NCBI RefSeq assembly: GCF_035222275.1 | Contig: NC_085882.1 | Coordinates: 3,355,501 to 3,419,500, forward strand | DNA from: Podospora bellae-mahoneyi | Lineage: Eukaryota; Ascomycota; Sordariomycetes; Sordariales; Podosporaceae | Direction of reading: 5' to 3' | Length of the DNA stretch: 64,000 nucleotides | Shown: positions 1-11,259 of the stretch, piece after piece | Numbering within the stretch: position 1 is the stretch's first letter | How the letters are laid out: every line of letters begins with the position of its first letter | Made by a program: the position numbers and the translations under genes | The notes under the pieces: model-generated | What the model was told of the DNA's origin: nothing | Database searches by the model: none | Seen by the model: only the letters and a program-made list of their open reading frames with translations

Positions 1-17
1 TTTTTCTTTTTGTTCAG

Positions 18-197
18 AAAACCATTGCCTCGTCGCACGCCCACGACATGAGCATTGAGAGCATTCTTGCAAAGCACGGTATTGACAGAGGCTCGCCATG
101 CCCAACCGCAACTTCCATTACCGCCGATGGTGTGCCTATCGATGCGCCTTCGATGACAACGAGGCACACAGCCGCAGCCACATTCATGCGGGGTTGA
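18..197 (+). CDS. Possible 3'-terminal exon of a gene starting left of the window
   Basis: The first 17 bases are a pyrimidine-rich tract ending in CAG, like a fungal 3' splice site. The frame that follows (KTIASSHAHDMSIESILAKH...) stays open for 59 codons and ends with TGA at 195-197. The peptide is Thr/Ala-rich towards its end and I recognise no domain. The splice signal and the non-biased composition favour a real last exon. With only one exon in view, chance remains possible. Confidence 0.35.
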   Translation, partial: KTIASSHAHDMSIESILAKHGIDRGSPCPTATSITADGVPIDAPSMTTRHTAAATFMRG

Positions 198-305
198 CCA
201 CCTGTTGGATTAAAAGAAATCGACCTGACCCTAGGGGACTCGAGCACCCGGATTTTTCCTTTGTTTTGACGACTGCTACCATTGCATTTCCCAGACTTCC
301 TCATC

Positions 306-2078
306 ATGCGGTTAATAAACGCCAACACTTTGCGCTTTGAAGAGTTCTTCGAGAAGCCCCTTCCTCCCTATTTGGTTCTATCACATACCTGGGGAGAAGA
401 TGAAGTCACCTTTCGAGACATGCAACAACCCCACCTGCACCTGGGCAAGTCTGGCTACGCCAAAATCACACAGACATGTCGACTGGCCTGCTCCAAGGCC
501 ATAGACTATGTCTGGGTCGACACTTGTTGCATTGACAAGACCAGCAGTGCCGAGCTGACCGAGAGCATCAACTCCATGTTCCAGTGGTACCAAAGGGCAG
601 TGGTCTGCGTCGTACATCTCGCCGACATGGAGTCGGGAGTCGACTTTGGGACCGGTGTCCGGTTCTCCAGATGGATCACCCGGGGATGGACCCTTCAAGA
701 GTTGATTGCACCGAAAAAGGTTGAATTTTATGACAGCAAATGGAAACTTTGTGGCCAGAAGCCTCGAAACAGCGACGTACTCTCGGCAGCTACAAAAATT
801 CCGGAGGACCTCCTGTTGGGGAATCATCGAAGTTCCGAGTATTCGGTAGCCCAAAGACTATCCTGGGCTTCATCACGAACAACGACACGTGTCGAAGACG
901 AGGCGTATTGCCTTTTTGGAATCCTCGAGGTAAACATGCCGCTCATATATGGTGAAGGGAAAATGGCTTTTCGTCGGCTGCAGGAGGAGCTCATCAAGCG
1001 CAGTAACGACATCACAATCTTCGCGTGGCAGCCGACGCGGGAGGAGGTCCAGGAGGGACACTGTGGTGTGCTCGCCGCATCGCCACAAGCATTCGCGCTG
1101 TGCGAGCATGTCTGTGTCTGGAGACCATCGACATCCCACAATCCCCAGTTCGTCCTCACCAACAGAGGCATACAACTGCAAGACATATTTTTTCATCGAA
1201 TGCCCCTGAAGAACGATCAACCAGCGGGCGCAAACGAAAGTCTCAAGAGAGAATACGTTTTCATGGTCGGATTCCTGTCTCGTGGCTCTGGGGTGTATCT
1301 GGGGATCCAGCTGAGAAAGATCGGAGAATCTCTCTTCCTTCGAAAATCACGGCCGCTCAAGATGATCAGCGGGACAGAAAACAAGTCTCTTTTGAAAACG
1401 GATATAGCCACCTGCCATTTCGTGACCGATACGCGACCACTCGATAATGATACACTATTGGCATTTCGCAAACGCTGCACTGAGGTCTCGATTCCTGAGT
1501 GGAGCATGAAACACACCATCCCGTCTGGTTATTGGGACGATCAGGACATGATTCAGTTTCATCTTCCAACATATCTTGTCGGTGCCTTTCTTCTTGAGGG
1601 TGATGTTGGAGGAAAGCGCACCCGCTTCACTGTGCTGTATCGGCGGGAGGGGGAGGACCAGGTACGGATCTACATTCTGGAGACTGCGAAGCATACCGCT
1701 GCTACAACATACATATTTCGTCGTCGAGCCCCTGGGGATATGCTGCACTGGGAAGACTTGGGTTTGGACCACCCTCAAGTACTTGAAGCATCAAATCAAA
1801 CTCAGGTGGTGATCGACAGAAGGCAATTCACCGTTACCGCCAGTCTACCTAGTAAAGCACTAGATTTCTTTGGGAGGACAAAAATAGGCCGATCCTTACA
1901 GTTGGAGGTTGTCGAGAATAGGCCGAAGGGAGACCCGGGGGCCGAGGGTAGGGAGCTCGTTCCATATCGTCAGGGGCGGACAAATCGAAGGCATCGGTCT
2001 ACTGATGAATCTTTTCCTCGGATTGCAAACACGAGCCTGCCGAGGTCGAGGCCAGAATTTCAATCCATCCCGTCATGA
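306..2078 (+). CDS. HET-domain protein (heterokaryon incompatibility type)
   Basis: Single-exon gene of 590 residues. The start at 306 is preferred over the in-frame ATG at 282 because HET proteins typically begin MRLINxxT, and here the sequence is MRLINANTLRFEEF. The N-terminal ~230 residues carry the HET signature blocks in order: YLVLSHTWG, then YVWVDTCCIDK with SSAELTESINSMF, then SRWITRGWTLQELIAP, then AQRLSWASSRTTTRVEDEAYCLFGI and MPLIYGEGKMAF. The remaining ~360 residues match nothing I recognise and may be a specificity or regulatory region. HET domains trigger cell death when fungal individuals of different genotype fuse, and many HET-domain genes have no tested role. The frame is intact. 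The gene converges with the tyrosinase gene. Confidence 0.9.
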   Translation: MRLINANTLRFEEFFEKPLPPYLVLSHTWGEDEVTFRDMQQPHLHLGKSGYAKITQTCRLACSKAIDYVWVDTCCIDKTSSAELTESINSMFQWYQRAVVCVVHLADMESGVDFGTGVRFSRWITRGWTLQELIAPKKVEFYDSKWKLCGQKPRNSDVLSAATKIPEDLLLGNHRSSEYSVAQRLSWASSRTTTRVEDEAYCLFGILEVNMPLIYGEGKMAFRRLQEELIKRSNDITIFAWQPTREEVQEGHCGVLAASPQAFALCEHVCVWRPSTSHNPQFVLTNRGIQLQDIFFHRMPLKNDQPAGANESLKREYVFMVGFLSRGSGVYLGIQLRKIGESLFLRKSRPLKMISGTENKSLLKTDIATCHFVTDTRPLDNDTLLAFRKRCTEVSIPEWSMKHTIPSGYWDDQDMIQFHLPTYLVGAFLLEGDVGGKRTRFTVLYRREGEDQVRIYILETAKHTAATTYIFRRRAPGDMLHWEDLGLDHPQVLEASNQTQVVIDRRQFTVTASLPSKALDFFGRTKIGRSLQLEVVENRPKGDPGAEGRELVPYRQGRTNRRHRSTDESFPRIANTSLPRSRPEFQSIPS

Positions 2079-2225
2079 CGGACGCCTGTTAGATCTTTAA
2101 TCTGTATCTTGTGTACATAAATAAATCAAATCCTCTTATCCTGTTGGCAGAGCGTAATGCTGTAGACTCTCACCATATTGAACGGGATGTCTCGAGAAGT
2201 GCTATGGAAACTACAGCCAGCTTTA

Positions 2226-3519
2226 TCAATCATACTCAAAGCACAACAGCTCCCCCCTGGTATCCATCACATCACCAATCGTAGCATCCGGAATAAGCCC
2301 ATGCATATGCAGCACGTGTCCCAACGTCGTCACATTCCCCCCATTATCACCCTCCACAATCGCCTCCCTATTTTCACACAATCTCAGTCAGCTTTGTCTC
2401 CCCTCAATCACAAACAGATCAGAAAATACTCACGGTACATCCTCCGGCCTGGTCAGATCCTCCGGGTTCCCAAACCCCGGGCCCCCTCCAAACCCACCAC
2501 CACCCCCGGGAAACCCAGGGGAAGTCCCATTCCCAGGCGGGAACCCCGGAAACCCACCACCACCACCACCCTCACCTCCCCCAGGGAACCCACCGTTAGG
2601 CGGCCCGGCCCCAAACCCATTCCTCATCCTATTATTCCCCCCCATCTCCCCCAGCCTAACCTCCGGCCTCAAATCCTGCCACTGCGCCCACAACCGATCC
2701 AACCAAGCATGATGCATCCAAAAGGTCGGGTCGCTAGGGCTACTGATCGGATTGCCCATCTCGGCCCCCACCCCGCCGTGTCCCGCCCCGTGAGGTCTAC
2801 CCTCGGCGCAAGCCCAGAAAGACAACCAGTCCTCCTGTCCCAAACACCCGGCTACAATCTCCGGCGAGGCACCGCTGGCGGAAAAGTTGTTGATGTTACG
2901 GGTGATGCACTTTGGATTATCAGGCGAGATCCTGAACCCGGGACCCAAAACGGAGCGGTAGCCCGCAAAGGGCCCCGTCTCGATGCACTGGGTGGCGCCG
3001 ACGCCGTTGCCGCCGAAGGAGGGGGAGGTGGTGGAGAACATGTCCGAGTTTGTGAAGGAGGTGTAGTCGTGGGTTTCGTCCCAGTAGGGGTGGGGGCCGG
3101 TGTAGTTGCATAGCGAGCGGAGGGTGACGTCGTGGGCGTGGATGTAGAGGCGGTGGAAGGGGAGGAAGGCGCCCTAGGGAGGGGTCAGATGGGACAAAAA
3201 GGGGTGAAAAGGGGGTTGGGGGTTGGGGGCGGAAGAAGGAACATACAACAAAATGGGAGATTTCAGACTCGAGAATGTGCACAGAGGTCAACTCGTCGTA
3301 CTTGGTCTTTGCGCCGCGCAGGCCGAGAGTGGCGGGGTGGTTCATGAGGCAGAGCTCGGCGTCGAGGTAGGTTTGCTTCTCTGTGTCGGTGAGCTTGTGC
3401 CATGCTTTTCGGATCCGGGGGTTGGTGCATTTGTTGGAGGTCTGGCGTTTCTCAACTGCTGTCGGCGCGGCAAGGGCATTGCCTGCCGCCAGGGCAGCAA
3501 CCAGGAGTTGGCCTAACAT
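2226..3519 (-). CDS. Secreted tyrosinase (type-3 copper phenol oxidase)
   Basis: Three exons: 3247-3519, 2434-3173 and 2226-2367. Both introns are short GT-AG and the phases join to a 384-residue protein. It starts with a signal peptide (MLGQLLVAALAAGNALA) followed by a KR dibasic site near residue 25, suggesting secretion and propeptide cleavage. CuA ligands are visible as H81, H89 and H98 (SVH, SHF, PFHR). CuB lies in a typical block with GHGGVGAEM followed by SPSDPTFWMHHAWLDRLW. A long Gly/Pro/Phe-rich linker separates the copper core from a C-terminal tail ending CFEYD. Tyrosinases oxidise monophenols or o-diphenols to quinones, for melanin-like pigment or secondary metabolism. Length is near that of short secreted fungal tyrosinases, shorter than the ~600-residue intracellular type. 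Confidence 0.92.
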
Positions 3520-4207
3520 CTTTGCGCGTGAGGTAGGGTACGCAGCTCAATGTTGGGATGTGCCTATCAAACCAACACGAACTCATAGACCCTGGTGGCA
3601 GTTGGACCCTATTATACCCAACAAAACCCCCCCCCCAACCCCCCTCACCTGAATCCAAGATTTAGATCGCCATTCTCCCAGCCGAGATTCCTTGGACTGT
3701 TGCAGACCAAGAAAGACGCGTAATACGGTCGTGATAGTATCTCTTGCATAGTTTGGAGAGAGGGGAACAACAAATCGGCAATCATGCCTCCGATATCAAC
3801 AGGGGGTCCCAATCTTCCTCCTCCACATTTGGTGTTACCTGACTTCTTACAACTCGTCCGTTACAAGACCAGGAAGGTGCCGAGTTGCCTGCCGATACGT
3901 CGGTTAGCATTGCGGTGCAAAGGGCTCAATCCGGGTAAAGTGCCGGTATGCAATATAACCACGACACACCCCCATTCACAACACATGTAAGTTGGCTTCT
4001 TGTTGACACTTTGCAGGACACGTAATTGGACCGCTTCACATAATAACCCTCGACAGCCCAAAAGGGAAGTTGGCTTCAACGCACTGACGAAGCATTCCAA
4101 AACAATCAAAGACCGAGTTGGTGGGACACCGTCTTGATAGTTGTCTGTTCTATTCAACTGCAACCCTCGCTTACGACCCCGTCATGGGTATACTTTTCAT
4201 CACAGGC
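3520..4207. other. Intergenic, upstream of the tyrosinase gene
   Basis: About 690 bp between the tyrosinase start and the amylase stop. It should hold the tyrosinase promoter and the amylase 3' UTR. There is a C-rich run near 3629-3645. I see no convincing gene or RNA. Confidence 0.5.
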
Positions 4208-5969
4208 CTACGAAGAGGTAGAGCCCGACTCGTCATAGGGTATCCTGTAGATGTCGGCATCACTGTCCACTGTTAGCCAAACCGTAATTGTACCCTCAAA
4301 GCATACCAGAAAATAAAACTTACAACTCCTTCTCAAACCTCGCCCGATCCTTCGCCTTCTCATTCACCCAAATACTCACGCTCGTCTGCCCACACACAAA
4401 CTCACCAAACCCATCATCCCCAATCTTGATCTTGGCATCATTCCACCCCATAACATCGGTCCATACCTCCCCCGCGTGCATCTCACCAACATGCATTCTC
4501 TTGCTTCCCGGCCCAGCGTTGCTCATGACCACGGCACAGCCAAACGGCCTGTCCCAGGTACCATACCGCACCCAGCCGATGCAGGTAGGGTAGTCAAAGT
4601 AGTCGGCTTGCTGACCGTACGAATACAGCTTGCGGGCTAGCATGATCCTCGGGAGATCACCACCGCAGGAGGGAGGGAAGGGGTGCTCGCCTTGGATGCC
4701 ATACAAGTCACCGTACCACACGCAAGGGTAGCCTCGGTCGCGCAGAAGGATGAGAGTATAGGCCAGAGGCTTGAACCAGCCCTCAATTGGAGCTTCAAGG
4801 GCCTGATAGGGCTGGGTATCGTGGTTCATCACCAATGTCTAAATGGTTAGTGTCGGCTTCAGCAAGTGCCAAGGAAGTGACTTACAACCGCCGAAACAGG
4901 CTGCGCCTGGACCAAGGTGTCGTCAAACACCTTTCTGAGGTCAGCCCCATTGGCCCTGCTGATGTCGCTAAAGTTATGAACCAATGGCGCGTCAAACAAG
5001 GAGAACTTGTACCTCATCCTTGCCAGGTAGTCGTTCTAAAGCCATGTTAGCCAGTAGTACCATGAGCTCTGAATAGCAAAAGCACCTCACCATGTCCTGC
5101 AACGAATCCTTCCAAAACTCCCCCACAAAGAACCACCCCGGCCCAAATTCCTCGTCCATATTCTTAATAAACTCGCGCAAAAAGTCCTCGCTAAAGTGCT
5201 TGACAGCATCAAACCGAATCCCCTTGATCGGAATCTCATTCGCAAGCCAGCTCCCCCACCGCATGATGTCCTCCCTCACCTCAGGGTGCTCATGGTTGAT
5301 GTCGGAGCCCATGAGGAAATCATAATTCCCCTTCTCATCATCGACATCCCCATCCCACTCACTCGCCCATCCCTCCCCTTGCTCACCCGCAATCTTGTAT
5401 ATCGCCTTCTTCCCATTCTCGGCGTTAAAATCCACCCCGGTAAAATGATACCAATGCCACTTCATCCTGCTGTACTGCTCCTTTCGTCCCGGAAACTCAA
5501 ACCCAACCCAGGCATCAATCTCATACTTGCCACTAACCACCCTCGTCCTATCATTCTCGTCAACCTCGACAACAGGACACCGCTCCTTGTGATCAGCGCC
5601 CATCTTGTGGTTGAGGACCGCATCCCAGTAGATCCCCACGCCGAGCTCCTTCGCTTTATTGCAAAGACGGACGAGCTCCCTTTTGGTGCCCCATTTCGTG
5701 GAGATGGTGCCCTTTTGGTCAAACTCGCCCAGGTCGTAGAGGTCGTAGATGTCGTAGCCGTTGCCGTTTTTGGAGGTGGCTTTGCATCCGGGGGGGATCC
5801 AGATGTTGTCGATGCCGAATTCTTTCAGCTGGGGGAGGGCTTTCATCAGGCGGGCCCAGTGTTGTTGGTCGGCGGGGATGTACCATTCGAAGCCTTGCAT
5901 CATGGTCATGTTCTCTGGTGTAGGCTCCCGCCTCGAGGGGGAGGGGGTGCGTTCGGGGTTGTCGCCCAT
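4208..5969 (-). CDS. Intracellular alpha-amylase (GH13)
   Basis: Four exons: 5091-5969, 4886-5035, 4324-4838 and 4208-4262, giving 532 residues. The introns are 47-61 bp. There is no signal peptide; the protein begins MGDNPERTPSPSRREPTPEN, so it should be cytosolic. The GH13 barrel is complete. The catalytic nucleophile is D254 (GIRFDAVKH), the acid/base is E284 (FVGEFW) and the transition-state Asp is D350 (MNHDTQ, across an exon join). Further GH13 motifs are DAVLNHK near residue 117 and the domain-closing Tyr/Gly-rich segment GYPCVWYGDLYG. It resembles the bacterial-type GH13_5 enzymes of filamentous fungi, which act on intracellular alpha-glucan and are linked in some species to cell-wall alpha-1,3-glucan formation. 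Assignment to that role is inference. Confidence 0.93.
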
Positions 5970-7164
5970 GTTGATTGATGTTGTTTTTTGATGTAAAGGG
6001 TAGAAAATGAATAAATAAAAGAAAGATGAAGGCTAGGGGACTCGAGGGGTAGGATGTGATTTTAAGCAGGTTGCCAGATGCTCGACTCAGATAGAGATCT
6101 GGGCCTAGATTGGGTTCAATGGTAAACAGGCTCGGCAGGGGCAGGCGGAATCCCATCTGTTGGAAACTTGGAAGCTTACTTGGACGTCATGGCCAGTTCG
6201 GGCAGCCCCCCCCCCCGATGTGTGGGATACTCGGAGCCCGAGCCCTTGGGAGTGGGACGGAGGGTGACATCGCGGCGGTGAGCCTTCGGTCTGGACGCCT
6301 GGTCAAGGCGCAGCATCCAACATTGGGATGGAATAAGGCAGGAATTGACAGGGCCATGTTGAGGGGTTTTATCTGTTTGTTATCGGATAGCGGTACTCAG
6401 ATTAAATGGCTTTTTGTAGCGTTGGGAGATTGCCCCTCTTCAACCATGGACGAAGGCAGAACACGTAGCAAGGTATTATGCTGAGTGCCTGTATCGTACC
6501 ATCTCTACCACTTCAATGCCTTTCACCAAGACAGCACCTCATCTCCCATCTAAGATTTCCGTCGAAAATGCTTATTCTCACGAAGGGCAGAGAAGACACG
6601 CCAAGACATGACGTCAGGTTCCGCAGCTGTCAAGTTCATCCAACTCGGAACCCTGCACCTGTCAATGCTCCCTACCGCTGAACGTCCAGGCATGGAATGT
6701 CGATGCAAAGTCAATTCATCCCAGCCCGGAGCAATGAGGCGCCACATCAAGCAGCTGTGTATCCAGCGGTTCGAATGCGGTGGAACACCAATATGATGTT
6801 CACTTGCACACTCGCCGTTGGGTGGTCTGGGCCAAGACCCGAGATAAATGCGGGGCTGTGTCGACCTGGCAACTGTTTGTTTACCTCGCCCACCAATGCA
6901 AGACTTGGGTGACTGGCAGAGAAAGCTCTCCTCCTCCTGTCACAGCACCCGTCACCGCCTTTCCCGCCCCCGCCCCCTGCTGCCGCCGCCTGTCACTTTG
7001 TGCCCGACCACCACCAGACCCGGCCACACCAGTCGGATCCTCCCGTCGTCCTCCCCTTGCCGACTGCCAGCGCATCGCCGAGTCTAGCCTCTCCACCCGG
7101 TGGAACTTGATTCGACCAATACTGCTGCACCGGCTTTTCGGTTCGTTGCCCGAGCGTCCAAGGG
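5970..7164. other. Intergenic, divergent promoter region
   Basis: About 1.2 kb between the diverging amylase and large membrane-protein genes. There is a C run near 6207-6215 and CT-rich stretches at 6930-7080 that may be 5' UTR of the plus-strand gene. Short ORFs on both strands show no family features, and I call no gene. Confidence 0.5.
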
Positions 7165-10100
7165 GTGGCTGGTATCTATAAACACACACAAAGTATGCTC
7201 TGGAAGCTCAAAGAGCCACCACCTCTGGATTTTGCAATCTTTGTAGACCCCAGCGACCGAGACATGGCCGACAACGACACACGAGCGGCGCAGGTGCCGC
7301 TGTCCACAGAGGTAGATTTCCCTGCCGTCCATTGTGACCGTGGAAGGTGTTTGCTGACCGTCGTTGCATCGAAGCTGGAGCAGGACCCGGAAAAGACCGT
7401 AGCTCCCGAGACAAAACCTCGCGCCACCACAGCCGAAGACATCGAGGGGGAAGAGTCGGACGCGACGAGCACATATAGCGGTCGGGATAGCCCCAACCGA
7501 CGAGAATCCACAAGCTCGCTGCTCCGCCAGCACCTCCACTCTCGCACCGCCAGCGAGGACACCGCCGATAACAGCTCCCACCACGGCGACGACGTATTTA
7601 GCGAGCATGGGTCCCGCAGCCACAGTTCCGTCGGGTCGGTAGATGGAGGGCACGATTCTGATTCCAAGACACCCCAAGGAAAGGACAGTCAATCTCGTCG
7701 ACAGTCGTGCGCCTCGAGTAGGACATCCGAAAGCAGGAACTCGGATCGGATCGTGTCCGGCGTGTCGACTCGGTCGGCCCGCTCGTCGATTCGCACCCCC
7801 TCCGAAATCCGCGCATTGCAGACGGGCTCTCCCACACCTTCAGTGTTCGACGGAAGCTCCGCCAGGCCGAACAAGCGACACAGCGGAACGCCCGTCATGT
7901 TTCCCACAGTATCCCGGGTCGGCAGTCCCACCGTCCAGGTACAATACTCTCCCAAGGGGCGAACAACACCGAGCCGTTTCAAGGTCCGAACAGAGGCTCC
8001 CCTCGTTCTTCTCCACGTTACCCTCCTGCCTCTTCGCTGGGTCTGGGGCGAGACGCTTGATGGGCTCGATCTCGTCAGCGGTAAGACCATCGACGAAGGG
8101 GGGCTTCCCTATGTGGCCTCGGACGAAATCAAGGCCTTGCGCGATTCGTGGCGTGATCTGCAGGACCGACTGGGCGACACTGTTCTCGAGCGCGGTATTC
8201 TTCTCCCACATCCGCAGAACGATTTCGAGGTGCTTGAAGAGCGTCTCCTCGAAGCTCTCGAGCTACCATTCAAGAGAAGAGCCAGGATCTTGGAATGCGG
8301 GCACTATCTCGGTCCAGCCAACGTGACGGCCGAAGACGATGAGGAAGGCGAGTTGGAATACCCAAAGTCAACTGAGGATAACCGGCATTGGTGTAAGGAA
8401 TGCAAGGCCGAGATCCGCTATGAGAAGCTGGGCTCCAGCAAGATTTACCGGGTAAAGGTGTACGCTAGCAACGGACTCATGAAATCCGGCGCCTGGGAAG
8501 CCTGCTGGAGGGAAATGGAGCGGGTGGACTGCGAGGTCGAACTGATTCTCACACCAGCAATGCAGCATGAGCTCGAAAAGGTGGCCGTCTTCCAGCTTGA
8601 GCAGGAGGAGCAACGACAGAGAGACCTATTGCTGGGTGCCGAGGCTGCGGCCAAGTCAGGGCTCACTCCAGAGGCGCAAGCCCATGCCCAACGATCTCGC
8701 CCGACGTCTGGTCTGCATGGCTTGCGGCCTTCTTCTGGTCTGCATGTCGAAGTCCAGCCATCGACACCTGAGCCACCAATGGAACCCTTCGATCGGGTGA
8801 CCTCACCAGAGTTCCTGCAGCCCCCGTCATCATCGCGTCCCCGCGCGGCACAAGACGGCCTTGACACATCTGAAGAGCGTCGACGTCGCGACGAAGAGCG
8901 GATGCGCGAAATCTATGGCGACATGCCCCCGCCTGAACCGATCCCAACCCCAGAACCGGCTGCCGAGCGTGCATCTTTTGCAAGACCAGCGTTCTCGGTC
9001 GGTGAAGGTTGCGGGTCTGTTCCGGTATCCCAAGCTCTCGTAGCCATCACGCCAACGTCTAGCCTCGATCAGTCATCGACCCTCCGCGACCGACACCCCG
9101 ACTCGTACATCGCGCCTCCCACGCCCCTCTCACCCTCTGAAGTCATTCGCGAACGCCGAGCCGAGTACGAGCGCCGACAGGCTGAGCGAGCGCAGAAACG
9201 TCAGCGGGAGCTCCAAAACGCGGGATTTATCGATTTACTCACCGAGGCGTTTAGGGTGGCGTTGGATAACGGGAATGAGACGGTGAAGGATGGGTGGACA
9301 TATGTCAGGGCGGGCGCGCTGGTGGCTAGGGACTTTTTCAACGACCCGAAGAATGTGGCTATTGTCGTGTTGGTGTTGCTTGTGGTTGTGATTGGGCTGG
9401 GGAATCGACAGCAGGACTTGGCGCCTGCCACGTACAAGTCTGAGCCGAGGCCGGAGAATTATGCTGTTGAGAAGGTGCCTGAGGCGAAGATTGAGGCGAG
9501 CGTGCCCGAGGCGACTGCGGGTTTGGCTAGTACCGAGGATGGTTCGATGGGCTTGGGGGGTGTTGTTTATGGTGTTGCTTCTGATCCGCCTGCTCAGGCT
9601 CAGAGTGTGGTTGTGGAGGAGACGCCTGCTGGTGAGGTTGAGGGTGAGGTTCCGTCGATTGAAGTTGCGGAGGAGGAGGAAAAGGTCCCCGTTGTCGGAA
9701 CTGTGGAGGAGGAGGAGGAGGCGGAGAATAACGTCTCTGAGGCTCCGGTTGCCGCGGTTACTGAGGCTAGTGCGGAGCTTGTCCTCGCATCGGCGGCGGT
9801 CAATGCTGTGGCTCAGTCAGCGCAGGATGATGTCGCCGTTCCGCTGCCCGCCGAGCCCGCCGCCGAGAAGCCCGAGTCCGGGGTTGAGGTTTACGGGGCC
9901 GCACCCAAATCAGACGATGAAACTCCCGCCGGCGCTGTTGCCAATGGTGAGAGGGGGGTGGAAGTCTTTGGGGCTGAGGCACCGAAGCCGGAAGCGGAGG
10001 AATATGGTCTTGAGCAGGTCGTTGCCGCCGGCGGGAAGAAGGCCGACGCACCCCCGCAAGAGTCTGGTCTTGAGCAAGTCGTCGTTGGGAAGAAACCTGG

Positions 10101-10425
10101 TGGCAGTGAAGAGTACGGCGGTCTGGAGCAGGTCGTCATTGGGAAGAGGCACTCGACCGTTATCGACTTTATCCCCGGGCCTTTTGTCACGCAGCACAAG
10201 ACTGTGCGCGTGTTCGAGACGGTGACGGAGATTGTGCGGGTCAGCGTGGTGACCAAGACGCAGACTGTGTCGAGGATTGTGACTGCCATACCGCAGACGG
10301 TGGAGCAGACTGTTTATGAGACTGAGACGGTGAAAATTACTGTTTCGCTGCCTGTGGAGGAGGAGAGCAAGACCACGACCACCAAGACAAAGAAGGCTAC
10401 GCCTACGAGGAGGAGGTTTTGGTGA
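7165..10425 (+). CDS. Large fungal single-pass membrane protein, function unknown
   Basis: One long exon. The frame opens at 7165; a better supported start is probably ATG 7264 (MADNDTRAAQ), giving 1053 residues, because the codons before it look like 5' UTR. The N-terminal ~240 residues are Ser/Arg-rich and disordered. A conserved-looking globular block follows at about residues 247-450 (RTEAPLVLLHVTLLPLRW, then CGHYLGP and HWCKECKAEI with paired Cys). A coiled-coil-like EERRRRDEERMREIY and QAERAQKR region comes next, then one hydrophobic helix near residue 698 (VAIVVLVLLVVVIGLG). The C-terminal third is Glu/Ala/Val-rich and carries three copies of a GLEQVV..GK repeat, then Thr/Val-rich sequence. 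I recognise it as a conserved Pezizomycotina type but assign no function; some databases name similar proteins pathway-specific nitrogen regulator, which I cannot support from sequence. Confidence 0.75.
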   Translation: MAGIYKHTQSMLWKLKEPPPLDFAIFVDPSDRDMADNDTRAAQVPLSTEVDFPAVHCDRGRCLLTVVASKLEQDPEKTVAPETKPRATTAEDIEGEESDATSTYSGRDSPNRRESTSSLLRQHLHSRTASEDTADNSSHHGDDVFSEHGSRSHSSVGSVDGGHDSDSKTPQGKDSQSRRQSCASSRTSESRNSDRIVSGVSTRSARSSIRTPSEIRALQTGSPTPSVFDGSSARPNKRHSGTPVMFPTVSRVGSPTVQVQYSPKGRTTPSRFKVRTEAPLVLLHVTLLPLRWVWGETLDGLDLVSGKTIDEGGLPYVASDEIKALRDSWRDLQDRLGDTVLERGILLPHPQNDFEVLEERLLEALELPFKRRARILECGHYLGPANVTAEDDEEGELEYPKSTEDNRHWCKECKAEIRYEKLGSSKIYRVKVYASNGLMKSGAWEACWREMERVDCEVELILTPAMQHELEKVAVFQLEQEEQRQRDLLLGAEAAAKSGLTPEAQAHAQRSRPTSGLHGLRPSSGLHVEVQPSTPEPPMEPFDRVTSPEFLQPPSSSRPRAAQDGLDTSEERRRRDEERMREIYGDMPPPEPIPTPEPAAERASFARPAFSVGEGCGSVPVSQALVAITPTSSLDQSSTLRDRHPDSYIAPPTPLSPSEVIRERRAEYERRQAERAQKRQRELQNAGFIDLLTEAFRVALDNGNETVKDGWTYVRAGALVARDFFNDPKNVAIVVLVLLVVVIGLGNRQQDLAPATYKSEPRPENYAVEKVPEAKIEASVPEATAGLASTEDGSMGLGGVVYGVASDPPAQAQSVVVEETPAGEVEGEVPSIEVAEEEEKVPVVGTVEEEEEAENNVSEAPVAAVTEASAELVLASAAVNAVAQSAQDDVAVPLPAEPAAEKPESGVEVYGAAPKSDDETPAGAVANGERGVEVFGAEAPKPEAEEYGLEQVVAAGGKKADAPPQESGLEQVVVGKKPGGSEEYGGLEQVVIGKRHSTVIDFIPGPFVTQHKTVRVFETVTEIVRVSVVTKTQTVSRIVTAIPQTVEQTVYETETVKITVSLPVEEESKTTTTKTKKATPTRRRFW

Positions 10426-11259
10426 GTCCTTTTACAAGAGGGGGATGATGTCTATTTTTTAAGGGGAAGTTTATCTACATGAGAGTGGTAATTTCTTTTG
10501 TTTCATGGTGGTGGTGAGGGGAGGTTCTTTCATGATGGACTACGAAACGTAAGGTACTTATATGTTCTGTCGGATATGATCTGGTGTGGTCTTGTACGTA
10601 TGGGAAATTGTTGGATGAATTAAACTTGTGGGTTCAGCGATGAAAAAAGGAGGAGAAGGCTTTTGTTTTTTTGTCTTTCTTTGGGGAAGGGATGGGGAAA
10701 CCGGGGGGCATTTGGTGTTTGTGTCTTTTGATGTCGGCATAGCAAGTAAGCATAGCAGTAAAAAGAATTGACTTGATAGGCTTTGAGCTGAATTGTAACT
10801 ACTCTTTGTGCTTATGATAGGGTGATCAAGGTGACATTTTCACGACTTTCGTATTCATTCTGTTGAGTTGTTGTTTCATGCCCGGTTTATGTCAGTGTCG
10901 GTGTTCAGTCTGGGCTGGGGCATGGCATCAAAAAATAACTCCGAATTTTTACACTGTGTTGAGGAGCATTCAGGATGAGATGAAGTAGGGGGAGGAGTTA
11001 GGAGTGTGGTCTTCACAGGCCAGGCAGTAGCTACAGGCACGATGAGCTAAGTGCCGAGGGTAGCAGTAGACCATCTTACAGATCCAAAAACAGCAAGACA
11101 GCAGCACAACTCTCGAGACTATTACCTCTTCCAAACAAACAGCGTTCTTACTAGCCGGCAAGTCCCAACCCGACAACCGTCACCCTTAGCCCTCCAACAA
11201 GCCACACACACCCAGCTAGGGGAGGGTATATACTTTCCAGTTCCGATTCCAATTTCCGT
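10426..11259. other. Intergenic, 3' region
   Basis: Follows the large membrane-protein gene. It is moderately A+T-rich with T runs and is likely 3' UTR and spacer. No gene is seen. Confidence 0.5.

Noticed and set aside
2178-3113. 311-codon plus-strand ORF opposite the tyrosinase gene
   Set aside because: Low-complexity Pro/Arg shadow; the tyrosinase copper motifs on the other strand decide.
5196-5978. 260-codon plus-strand ORF opposite the amylase gene
   Set aside because: Antisense shadow of a clear GH13 coding sequence.
9392-10225. 277-codon Arg/Leu-rich ORF inside the large membrane-protein gene
   Set aside because: Frame-shifted shadow of the Glu/Val-rich region.
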